Shown here in pieces: positions 49,317 to 62,264 of a DNA stretch of 64,000 nucleotides. The translations under genes and the position numbers were made by a program. The notes under the pieces were generated by a model. The model ran no database searches and had not been told where the DNA came from. It worked only from the letters and a program-made list of their open reading frames with translations. Each line of letters opens with the position of its first letter. The first letter of the stretch is position 1. Origin of the DNA: Azophilus sp026709365 (GTDB lineage Bacteria; Pseudomonadota; Gammaproteobacteria; Pseudomonadales; Azotimanducaceae). The stretch covers positions 1,116,001 to 1,180,000 of the forward strand of contig OZ241345.1 in assembly GCA_965200175.1 (NCBI GenBank), written 5' to 3'.

Positions 49317-50474
49317 GTGATTCCTCGAAACGAACAGGTTGAGGCCGTTCTTGGACGGCTGAAGTCGTTCCCGGCAGTGGCCATTCTTGGGCCGCGTCAG
49401 ATCGGCAAAACCACGCTGGCGCGGCAAGTGGCTCGGCAGGCCGCAAGTCCGGTGCATTGGCTTGACCTTGGGAATCCGGCGGATCTCAATCGGCTGCTCG
49501 ACGACCCGCTGCTGGTGCTCGATGAGTTGCGCGGCTTGGTGGTCATCGACGAAGTGCAGCGTCGGCCCGACCTGTTTCCCATCCTGCGCGTGCTGGCCGA
49601 CCGCCGTCCGCGGCCTGCGCGATTCCTGATTCTCGGCAGCGCTTCGCCGGACATGATCCGGCAGCCCTCCGAGTCCTTGGCGGGCCGCATCAACTACCAT
49701 GAGTTGGGTGGCTTGGGGCTTGGCGAGGTGGGCTACCACCGCATCAATCGCCGGTGGCTCCGGGGCGGCTTTCCCCAAGCCTGGCTGGCGCGTTCCAATG
49801 CGACCGCGTCGCTGTGGATCGAGAGCTTCGTGCGAACCTTCCTGGAGCGTGACCTGCCGGAGCTCGGCCTGCGGGTGCCGAGCGCTGCGCTGCGGCGCTT
49901 CTGGACCATGCTCGCGCACTGGCATGGGCAGGTTTGGAAAGCCTCTGAGTTTGCCCGTTCCCTTGGCGTGGCCGACACGACCGTGCGGCGCTATCTGGAC
50001 ATTTTGACCGGCGCCTTGGTGGTGCGGCAGCTCCAGCCTTGGCACGAGAACATCGCCAAGCGGCAAGTGAAGTCGCCGAAGCTCTACCTGCGCGACTCCG
50101 GCGTGCTCCACGCCCTGTTGGGCATCGGCGACCTGCGCGCGCTCAACGCCCACCCCAAGTGCGGCGCATCCTGGGAAGGCCTGATGCTGGAAAGCGTCAT
50201 CGAGCAGCTGGGCCTGTCCAACGAGCAGGCGTTCTTTTGGGCCGTTCACACCGGCGCCGAGCTGGACCTGCTCGTGCCCCGGGGGCGTCACCGCGTGGGC
50301 ATTGAGATCAAGCGCACCGCTGCACCCAAAGTCACCCGATCGATGCGCACGGCGATTGACGACCTGAACCTGCGGGAAGTGGTGGTCATTCACGCGGGAA
50401 GGGAGTCCTATCGCTTGGCTGCCAAGGTTCGGGCGGTGGCGGCAAGCCGTCTGGACGCGGACTTGGGGCTGTAG
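49317..50474 (+). CDS. AAA_14 / DUF4143 ATPase
   Basis: P-loop ATPase with a C-terminal DUF4143 domain. The Walker A motif is AILGPRQIGKTTLA (about residue 28), Walker B LVVIDEVQRRPDL and sensor LILGSASPDMIRQ. The middle region has ALRRFWTMLAHWHGQ and the winged-helix ADTTVRRYLDIL. The C-terminal nuclease-like motif reads GAELDLLVPRGRHRVGIEIKRT. The family commonly begins MIPR, matching the GTG at 49317 (VIPRNEQVEAVL); the ATG at 49299, inside the palindrome, adds six residues. Function is unknown; the paralogue at 21459 is only distantly similar. Confidence 0.87.
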   Translation: MIPRNEQVEAVLGRLKSFPAVAILGPRQIGKTTLARQVARQAASPVHWLDLGNPADLNRLLDDPLLVLDELRGLVVIDEVQRRPDLFPILRVLADRRPRPARFLILGSASPDMIRQPSESLAGRINYHELGGLGLGEVGYHRINRRWLRGGFPQAWLARSNATASLWIESFVRTFLERDLPELGLRVPSAALRRFWTMLAHWHGQVWKASEFARSLGVADTTVRRYLDILTGALVVRQLQPWHENIAKRQVKSPKLYLRDSGVLHALLGIGDLRALNAHPKCGASWEGLMLESVIEQLGLSNEQAFFWAVHTGAELDLLVPRGRHRVGIEIKRTAAPKVTRSMRTAIDDLNLREVVVIHAGRESYRLAAKVRAVAASRLDADLGL

Positions 50475-50493
50475 GAACGTCAGGGCAAGCAGG

Positions 50494-51333
50494 TCAGTCA
50501 GGCCGCGCGCGCATGAAGCTCGCGAAGCGGGGAATCCCCTTGGCGGTGGTTCCGAAATGCTTGTAGGTCACCTGCGCCCCGATCGCCGGCGGATTGCGCC
50601 GGTCCGCATCGGTGAAGCCGGTGCCGAGCTTGAACCGGCGCCCGTCCGGCGTTTCGACCAGCAGCGAGCCCATCAGGCCCCGGTGCTTGCCCTTGCCCGG
50701 CAGGTGGGCGACGACGACGGCTTCGGCGTCCTGGTAGGTCTTGAGCTTCAAGAGATCATCGCTGCGGCCGGGCCGGTGCAGGGATTGGCCGTTGCGGAGC
50801 ATCAGGCCCTCGCCGCCTTCGGCAGTGACGCGCTCCAGCGTCGCCATCAGTTCGGCTTCGCTGGCAACGCGAAACTGCTCGACCAAGGCGATGTGCGGCG
50901 ACGGCGCTGGCGCCAGCGTTTCCCGCAGCCGCTCCAAGCGGTCGTCGAAGGGCATCCCCGGCTCCGGGAGGTCGAAGACCATGAAGCGAATCCGCCGCCA
51001 GGCCGCATCGTCCGGTTTGTGCCGACGCACCGCGCCGGACAGGCTCTCGAACGTGCCGCGTCCCATCCACAGCTCGCCATCGAGCGCTTCCGTCGGGAAG
51101 CCCTCGGTGAACCAAGCTGGCGCGTTGAAGCGGTTGCCGCGACGGGAGTGAAGCGCTTCGCCGTCCCACAGGGCGCGCACCCCGTCCAGCTTTTCGCTGA
51201 CCCAGTATCCGCGTAGGTCAATGCCGCCTTGGTAGGATTTGGCGAGCGACGGCGTGGGCATGGCGTTGCGGGCATCGCCAGCGAGCGCCAGCCCGCCCAA
51301 GAAGCAGCCTAGGAGCATCGCGCAACGGAACAT
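50494..51333 (-). CDS. Exported ATP-dependent DNA ligase, Lig E type
   Basis: A 279-residue minimal ATP-dependent DNA ligase. A signal peptide (residues 1-22, LLGCFLGGLALAGDA) precedes the nucleotidyltransferase domain. The adenylated-lysine motif I is SEKLDGVRALW, motif III LDGELWMGRG, motif IV EGLMLRN and motif V LLKLKTYQDAEAVVV. A short OB-fold domain follows (KLGTGFTDADRRNPP). Periplasmic Lig E enzymes of proteobacteria have this size and layout and are linked to competence or extracellular DNA. The start has AGAGG upstream. A 47-bp piece of this gene is repeated at 53218. Confidence 0.92.
   Translation of the reverse strand: MFRCAMLLGCFLGGLALAGDARNAMPTPSLAKSYQGGIDLRGYWVSEKLDGVRALWDGEALHSRRGNRFNAPAWFTEGFPTEALDGELWMGRGTFESLSGAVRRHKPDDAAWRRIRFMVFDLPEPGMPFDDRLERLRETLAPAPSPHIALVEQFRVASEAELMATLERVTAEGGEGLMLRNGQSLHRPGRSDDLLKLKTYQDAEAVVVAHLPGKGKHRGLMGSLLVETPDGRRFKLGTGFTDADRRNPPAIGAQVTYKHFGTTAKGIPRFASFMRARPD
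51094..51140. repeat. Direct repeat within the ligase gene (partner at 53218-53264)
   Basis: CGGGAAGCCCTCGGTGAACC and CGCGTTGAAGCGG are shared with 53218-53264 in the same orientation and spacing. About 41 of 47 positions are identical. Confidence 0.75.
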
Positions 51334-51347
51334 CGTGACCTCTTCCC

Positions 51348-53234
51348 GTGATCGAGAAGCTCACTTTGAGGCGTTGGGCACCGCAGTTAAAGAGGAAAGT
51401 GCCCCGATGGCCTGTAGGAGATCCGCCAGACGTGAGCCGCAGATGGCCGAATCGCCGTCGCTCGATCACAACAGCTTGGCGGGAGTCGCTCAAGACAAGC
51501 AACGTGCGCGGCCCGCGGTGGAGGAACCCGAAAATACAGGTGCCCTGGAGCCTGGACGAGCCGGACGAGGTGCTGATCACGCTGGCGTCAACAGATAACG
51601 ATGTCAGCTTCTTGGACAGCGCCCGACACGCCAGCGTCTGGCGGTACGACCAACAGGAGCCCTATGAGGATGAAAGTGGCAAGTACGTCGCGCAGCGGGG
51701 ATGGGCGAACGAGATCACGGTGAGGCGCTGGGATGGATTCTGGGGTTATCAGGAGACGAAGATTCTTTGGGCGGCACGGTTTTGCAATGAAGATTCTTGC
51801 AGATTCCCGGTCCGGGTTGGCACCGACGGCGACTACTTCAACGTCAGGCGGCAGTGCGAAGCGACGCCCAACAACCCCGTTGAAGTGACCATCACCGCAA
51901 CCATAGTCGGGCACACCCATGGCGACCAGATCACCATGTTTGGCCGCACCGCCAACTCGGCGCCCTATGTCGCCGATCCCGTGATTGTCCCCGAACCCGT
52001 GGCTGTTGGCGTCCCGAGCAACGAATCGGACCAAGGCACCGGCACGGACACCACTCCCGCCCCCAACCCCCACGCCGACCTGATCGCCGCCGTGCGCGGC
52101 TACGCCGCCGAGACCGAGAACGGCCAGGAGCATGTGGACCGCTGGCTGCGCGTGTTCGCCGCCTTCGGCGACGACAACGGCCAAACACCCATGACCGCCG
52201 CCGAAGCGCAGACTTACCTGGACCGGGGCTGGACGCGCTGGGAGCCGGTCGTTGCCGCCCTGACCGCGCTTGAGGCTGCGGCGCAAGCGGAACCCGAACC
52301 GGCCCAGGAGCCTGAGCCGGATTCGGAGCCGCCGGCCTGTGTTTCGGACGACCTTCGCTCCGACGTGTCCGGCTACGCCCAGGAGACCCACGAGGGCCAG
52401 GCCCACGTGGACCGCTGGCTGCAGGTGCTGGCCGCCTTCGGCGACGCCAACGGCCATGACCCGATGACGGCCGCCGAGGCGCAGACCTACGCCGACCGGG
52501 GCTGGAGCCGCTGGGATCCGGTGGTGGAGGCGCTCAAGTGCCTTGAGGCGCGCGCCTCCGGCACCCAAGCGCACGTGCCGCTGCTGCCAAGCGCGTCAAG
52601 CCCGGCCCCGGGAATGGTGATGCTCTCGAATCTCAGCCCCCAGGCGGGCCAGGTCCGGATCACGGCCATAGACGACGCCGGCCGGCGCCGCGAGCCCCTG
52701 ACGCTTGACATGCAGGCGGGCGGCTCCGTCTCGCTCACGTCGCGCGATCTCGAGCGCGGCAACCGATTCAAGGGCTTGGAGGGCGCTGCGGGTCCGGGGG
52801 CGGGCGATTGGCTCCTTGAACTGTCCAGCGGGCTCAACGTGCGCATCAACGCCCACTCGCTCGGCGCCGACGGCGCGCTTGCCAGCCTGCCGAGCACGGC
52901 GGGCGTCAGGGCGCACGAAGCGTTCTGGTTCCCGTCCGCTACCGGGGCGCTTGGGCGCCAAGGCCTGCTGCGCATCGTCAACCGCTCACTGCACGGCGGC
53001 ACGGTGCGCATCGTGCCCCATGACGCCATGGGCAATGCCTACCCGCCGCTGACGCTCACGCTGGGCGCGGGCGGGGCGGCGAACCTCGATGCCTGGGACC
53101 TAGAGTTGGGCAACGCGGCCAAGGGCCTTGACGGCAGCGCCGGGCCGGGCGTGGGCGACTGGCGGCTGGAGCTGTCCAGCGAGTTGGACATCGAGGTGCT
53201 GCCCTACGTGGTTGTGCCGGGAAGCCCTCGGTGA
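51348..53234 (+). pseudogene. Probable 5'-truncated surface protein with two kinds of tandem domains
   Basis: The frame holds two ~62-residue repeats (RGYAAETENGQEHVDRWLRV and SGYAQETHEGQAHVDRWLQV, each with an AFGDxNG...MTAAEAQTY core) joined by a Glu/Pro linker. Two ~80-residue beta-rich repeats follow (GQVRITAIDDAGRRREPLTL, GTVRIVPHDAMGNAYPPLTL). Such domains are typical of large exported proteins, yet there is no signal peptide. The first ~60 codons look non-coding, and the GTG start is 14 bp from the ligase start. The 3' end runs into a ligase fragment that supplies the stop. It is likely a fragment of a larger gene placed here by rearrangement. Confidence 0.6.
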
Positions 53235-53264
53235 ACCATGCCGACGCGTTGAAGCGGCTGCCGC
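53218..53264. repeat. Ligase gene fragment at the end of the repeat-protein ORF
   Basis: A 47-bp copy of 51094-51140 (about 87% identical by eye). Its GGTGA provides the stop codon of the preceding ORF, marking a recombination junction. Confidence 0.75.
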
Positions 53265-53269
53265 TGGGA

Positions 53270-58486
<5,217 letters not shown>

Positions 58487-58569
58487 CGGCCTATGAGCGT
58501 CCGATGCCGAGGGTCATGTCCACCGCTGCCGCCGGTGCGTTGCCATCCTTGAAGGGGCTGCGGGACTGC

Positions 58570-59511
58570 TCAATCCGAGCCAAGCGCCACGCTGGCGGTG
58601 CCTTCGAGGGGCGCCGCGGTGCCTTCCCGCTCCAGCCAGATGTCGCAGTCGGCGATCCATTCGCCGTCCGCTTGGCGGATTCCGGTGACCCGGCCGCGGG
58701 CGGTGATGCGGTCGCCGTCGAGCACCACCAAGGGGAAGCGCATGACGAGGCGGCGGATGGACTTGGGACCCGCCCAAGCATGGAGCATATTGATCATGTA
58801 GCTCAAGCCCAACGGCCCTTGGTTGATGGTGCGCTGGCCGAAGCCGAGCCTCTCCACCACGGAAGGGTCCCAATGCACGGGGTTGGGGTCGCGCAGTATG
58901 GCGGCCATCGTGCGCATCCGCTCCGGCGCCACTCGGGCCATGACCCAGGGCGGAACCTCATCGCCCGCCCGCGCGCCGGTCGGCGATTCGGCCCGTCCGG
59001 CACCGGTCGGCGACGGCTCGGCGGCCTTGACGTGCTGGTTCAGGGCGGCCTGCTCGGACGGGTTGCGCTCGAAGCTGCGCCGGTAGTGCCAAGTGATGGT
59101 CGCCCGGGCGCTTAACGCCTCATCGGGCGCGAACATTTCGAAGCGGAAGGCGATGCGGTCGAAGACGCGCCCACCGCCGCTGCGGCGGTCGGCCTCGACC
59201 ACCTCGCCGGCGATCCGGTACGGCGTCTCCTCAAGCAGCGGCTGGAAGATCTCCCAAACGTAGCTCTCGATGCCGATGGAGAAGTCCGACTCGGCTTGGC
59301 CCAAGGCGAACATGCCCTTGATGGAGGTGCCCGCCCCGAGGATGGGGACGTGGAAGAGGGCAACCGGGTGCGCCAAGCCGTCCGGCAGCGGCGCGGCGCC
59401 CGTGCATTCGGTGAGCAGGAAGTTCTCCCAATGGGCGATGGTGTAGGAGCCGCCGGGGAACCGGTGGCCGACCAGCGCGCGGATGTCTTCGACGGTGGGA
59501 GCTTCGGGCAT
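58570..59511 (-). CDS. MaoC-like double-hotdog dehydratase
   Basis: A 313-residue protein with two hotdog domains. The N-terminal half has YTIAHWENFLLTECTG. The C-terminal half carries the hydratase-type motif ILRDPNPVHWDPSVVERLGFGQRTINQGPLGLSYMINML with the Asp/His pair. It is likely a 2-enoyl-CoA hydratase or mesaconyl/acyl-CoA dehydratase in acyl-CoA oxidation, in line with the three acyl-CoA dehydrogenases in the window. It stands alone here. Confidence 0.85.
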   Translation of the reverse strand: MPEAPTVEDIRALVGHRFPGGSYTIAHWENFLLTECTGAAPLPDGLAHPVALFHVPILGAGTSIKGMFALGQAESDFSIGIESYVWEIFQPLLEETPYRIAGEVVEADRRSGGGRVFDRIAFRFEMFAPDEALSARATITWHYRRSFERNPSEQAALNQHVKAAEPSPTGAGRAESPTGARAGDEVPPWVMARVAPERMRTMAAILRDPNPVHWDPSVVERLGFGQRTINQGPLGLSYMINMLHAWAGPKSIRRLVMRFPLVVLDGDRITARGRVTGIRQADGEWIADCDIWLEREGTAAPLEGTASVALGSD

Positions 59512-59589
59512 GGGCGCCTCCCGGCAGTTGGGTTGGCCCTGATTCTAATAGGTCTCCAGTCGCGTTGCGCGTTGCCGCCCGTTGGCTGG

Positions 59590-59712
59590 TCGAACCAGAG
59601 ATCCAGAACCACCACCCGCTCGTCGCAAAGCAGGCCCGGCTGGAATCCGGGCGGGCTGTCGTTGCGCCGCCAGATGACGCAGCGATCACGATTTGGCGAG
59701 ACAACCGAAAGT
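59590..59712 (-). pseudogene. Remnant of the 3' end of a second RecQ/UvrD-type fusion gene
   Basis: Read on the minus strand, this stretch gives VIWRRNDSPPGFQPGLLCDE followed by RVVVLDLWF. It lines up with the end of the intact helicase (IIHRRRDDSAPEFQARLRCDE, then WEVVIPELVF), and the DNA is also similar by eye. There is no start and no upstream domain. The rest of 59512-59863 holds an AT-rich patch (59819-59842, TTGCCGATTATAGTTACATAA) that may contain the MFS promoter, and a small GGTAG / CTACC hairpin. Confidence 0.6.
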
Positions 59713-59863
59713 CGCTCGCCTCAAGACCAGCGGCGATCAATTTCCACTCCAGCAAAAGAATGGAGCGGGCTGGCGTCGGCAGAAGTCTTGCATACATAGG
59801 TAGCACTTCTACCGGAAATTTGCCGATTATAGTTACATAATTTCCTTGGAGTGGCGATTGAGC

Positions 59864-61045
59864 ATGGACCAACGGATCGAATTCACGCCCCTTCAGGTGA
59901 TCACGCTGACCGCGGTGCTGCTGCTGGCGTTTGCCGCCTCCTTGGGCATGGCCTTCAACGTGGACGCCATCGTGCGGTCGTTCTCCGCCAGCAACTTCGA
60001 CGCCGGCAAGGTGGCCTCGACGGAGCTGGCCGCCATCGCCGCCGGCAACCTCATCTTCGCCCGCCTGGCCTCGAGGATGGATCCCCACCGGGTGTACTGG
60101 TTCGGCGCGCTGGCCATCCTCGGTTTCAACGCAGCTTCGCTGTTCGCCGCCGACATCGGCGACCTGCTGCTCCTGAGGGCGCCGGCGGGCTTCGCGCTGG
60201 GCGCGGTGGTTTCCACGGTCATGGCCACTGCGGCGCGTTCGGCCGCTCCGGAGCTCACCTTCGGCATCATCAACTCCATGGTTGGGGTCATGGGCATGGG
60301 CTTGGCGCTGGTGCTGCCCCGGGCCCTGAATGCGCATGAGTTCGCCAACCGGCATTTGTCCGCAGGCGGCGTGGTCTGGAACGAACTTGATGGGCTGTTC
60401 GCGGTCTATGTGCTCTGCTCCTTGGCCGTGCTGCCGTTCATCCGCCATACGCCGGGCCAATCTCCGGCTTCGCTGCAGCAGGGCGGCGGCGCCCCCAAGG
60501 GCGTCGGTTGGCTGGCCTTGTTGGGGTTGGGGATCACTTTCCACGGCCACGGCACCTTGGCGCTGTTCCTGGTCAAGATCGGGCGCGAGGTGCCGTTGGA
60601 TGCCGAAGTGGTGGGCTACGTCATGATGGCCGGGGCCTTCATTGGCATCGTCGCGCCCTTGGCGGCGGGCTACCTGGGCAGCCGGGTCAAGCCGTTGGCG
60701 CCGCTGCTCATCCTCGGCGGGCTTCTGGCGTTGAGCGGATTGGCGCTTTCCAACATCAGCGGACCTGCGGCTTTCGTTATCGCCACGCCGGTGTTCGCGG
60801 TGCTGCCAACGGCCTTCATGCCCATCATGCTCGGCGTTCTGTCCCGGCTCGACCCCTCGGGGGCGCTGGCCGGGTCGCATCCCGCCTTCGTGCTGCTTGG
60901 CGGCGCCATGGCGCCTTTCGTTGGCGGCTTCATCAGCGATGCTGCGGGTGGGTTCGGAGCCAACGGCGGGTTTGCGGTGCTCTGCTTTGCGGTGGGGCTC
61001 GGCCTGTGCTGGCCCGTGCTTTGGCGGGCACAGCGGCCTGCTTAA
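59864..61045 (+). CDS. MFS transporter
   Basis: A 393-residue major facilitator with about twelve hydrophobic segments and a cytoplasmic loop near residue 205 (LQQGGGAPKG). The first helix carries FAASLGMAFNVDAIV. A loop 2-3 motif A-like segment reads LASRMDPHRVYWFG. The ATG at 59864 begins MDQRIEFTPLQ, with GGAG 12 nt upstream; an in-frame TTG at 59846 is less likely. The substrate is not evident, though the MaoC gene upstream suggests organic acids. Confidence 0.85.
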   Translation: MDQRIEFTPLQVITLTAVLLLAFAASLGMAFNVDAIVRSFSASNFDAGKVASTELAAIAAGNLIFARLASRMDPHRVYWFGALAILGFNAASLFAADIGDLLLLRAPAGFALGAVVSTVMATAARSAAPELTFGIINSMVGVMGMGLALVLPRALNAHEFANRHLSAGGVVWNELDGLFAVYVLCSLAVLPFIRHTPGQSPASLQQGGGAPKGVGWLALLGLGITFHGHGTLALFLVKIGREVPLDAEVVGYVMMAGAFIGIVAPLAAGYLGSRVKPLAPLLILGGLLALSGLALSNISGPAAFVIATPVFAVLPTAFMPIMLGVLSRLDPSGALAGSHPAFVLLGGAMAPFVGGFISDAAGGFGANGGFAVLCFAVGLGLCWPVLWRAQRPA

Positions 61046-61056
61046 GGATCAGCACA

Positions 61057-61413
61057 TTAGGCTTCGGCCACCTCAAAGCCACTGATGTTGCGCGTCGCCT
61101 CGCTGAACTCAACGCCGACCAAGCGGATCGGCTCGCCGAGGTGGCGGTACTTGTCGGCGTAGCCGCGCTCCGACAACTGCCGCAGGGCGGTGCCCTCGCT
61201 GGCCCGCTCGGCCACCTTGAACTCGAACAGGTACACCCGCCCGTCGAAGCGCATCGCCAAGTCCAGCCGACCCGCCGACGAGGCGTCCTCTACGGTCAGG
61301 TCCATCCCCGCCGCCGCCAAGGCGGCGTAGAACACGCTGGCGTAGTAGCCCTCCTCCCGAATTTCGCGGAAGGTCTGTATGCCGATCGGCAGCTTGCGCC
61401 GTTCTGCCTCCAT
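61057..61413 (-). pseudogene. Internally deleted AAA-ATPase-like / PD-(D/E)XK protein
   Basis: The first ~20 residues (LPIGIQTFREIREEGYY) are the conserved beginning of PF09820 AAA-ATPase-like proteins, which normally continue YVDKT and a P-loop. Here it runs directly into the C-terminal PDDEXK_9 domain (ASVFYAALAAAGMD, then GRLDLAMRFDGRVYLFEFKVAE, YADKYRHLGEPIRLVGVEFS). About 400 residues with the ATPase are missing, in frame. The junction GYY occurs in both flanks in complete relatives, suggesting deletion by short homology. The remaining protein keeps the D...ExK nuclease motif. Confidence 0.75.
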
Positions 61414-61494
61414 CCTGTTCGCTTGTCCACCTGATGACGGGCAAGCCTATCAGCAACGAAACCCCTCTGCTAATGGCCCCCCCATAACGAGCGC

Positions 61495-61548
61495 GGAGTT
61501 TCGCGCAGCGAAACTCCAACCGCCTCTCGCCCCCTTGGGCGAGAGGCG
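61495..61548. repeat. Family A composite repeat
   Basis: GGAGTTTCGC / GCGAAACTCC hairpin (61495-61517) and CGCCTCTCGCCC / GGGCGAGAGGCG hairpin (61521-61548), in the same order as at 2499-2552. It sits upstream of the antitoxin gene. Confidence 0.85.
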
Positions 61549-61613
61549 CGTTGACGGGCCAATTCAGTGAATGCTAGCTTCTGCTACCAGTTAATATGTC
61601 CCAGGGGCGAACG

Positions 61614-61838
61614 ATGCCGACGGTGCAGATCAGCGCGAGGATAGACAGCGGTCTCAAAACGGCCATTGAGAGCTATTGCCGATCAAGAGGGATCATCATG
61701 AATCACTTCATCCAGGAAGCCCTGCTGGACCGATTCGAGGAGCTTGAGGACATCGAAGACGTGCAGCGCCTCCGGCGGGAACCCGCTCGCCCGCTCGCGG
61801 ACGTGTTGGCGGAACACAAGCTCGATGGCATGCTATGA
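61614..61838 (+). CDS. Ribbon-helix-helix antitoxin
   Basis: A 74-residue protein with the RHH beta-strand and helix (TVQISARIDSGLKTAIESYCRSRGIIMNHFIQEAL) and an acidic tail (EELEDIEDVQRL), as in RelB/CopG-type antitoxins. AGGGG is 6 nt before the ATG at 61614, preferred over the ATG at 61596. Its end overlaps the following RelE-like frame by 14 bp, the usual toxin-antitoxin arrangement. It should bind its own promoter and neutralise the toxin, but the toxin is broken here. Confidence 0.85.
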   Translation: MPTVQISARIDSGLKTAIESYCRSRGIIMNHFIQEALLDRFEELEDIEDVQRLRREPARPLADVLAEHKLDGML

Positions 61839-62085
61839 AGTCGAAATCGTCCGCTCCGCCTAGAAGCAGTTGCGCCGGCTGCCTCCAACGGATCGGGAGC
61901 GCGCGGTCTCGACCATCGCGTCACTGGCCACAAATCCCCTCCCGAAAGGAGTGCGGAAACTATCTGGATACGACGACGTTTTTCGAGTGCGTTTCGGCCG
62001 CTATCGGGTTCTTTACAGGATCTCGGAGCAGACGCTGACCATCCTCATTCTGAAGGTCGGGCATCGCCGATCCGTCTGTCGATGA
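61825..62085 (+). pseudogene. RelE-family toxin interrupted by an amber codon
   Basis: The frame from the ATG at 61825 reads MACYEVEIVRSA, then TAG (61861-61863), then KQLRRLPPTDRERAVSTIAS and on to GVRKLSGYDDVFRVRFGRYRVLYRISEQTLTILILKVGHRRSVCR, a complete RelE/ParE mRNA interferase fold with the C-terminal catalytic GHR motif. Only one in-frame stop separates it from a functional toxin of about 86 residues. It is probably an inactivated toxin kept beside an intact antitoxin, unless the amber is suppressed or a sequencing error. Confidence 0.8.
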
Positions 62086-62112
62086 TGTGAACCCCCATGA
62101 ACCGCTGGGTTT

Positions 62113-62209
62113 GCGGGCTTGGAAACACTTCGGAATCTGACCCCCCACAACGAGCGGGGAGTTTCGCGCAGCGAAACCCCAACCGCCTCTCGCCCTCGGG
62201 CGGGAGGCG
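62113..62209. repeat. Family A composite repeat with tail
   Basis: Tail in reverse (GCGGGCTTGGAAACACTTCG, ending GAATCTGACC), then GGGGAGTTTCGC / GCGAAACCCC (62156-62180), then CGCCTCTCGCCC / GGGCGGGAGGCG (62184-62209). This is the most complete single copy of the composite structure. Confidence 0.85.
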
Positions 62210-62264
62210 CATCGACCGAGTGGAGGGGCTGTTGTAAGCTCGTTGCCCATCCAAGGAGAAACCC

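Noticed and set aside
59231..60880. A 549-codon minus-strand frame spanning the MFS gene
   Set aside because: It is antisense to the MFS transporter and has repeat-like Arg/Gln/His composition typical of shadow frames.
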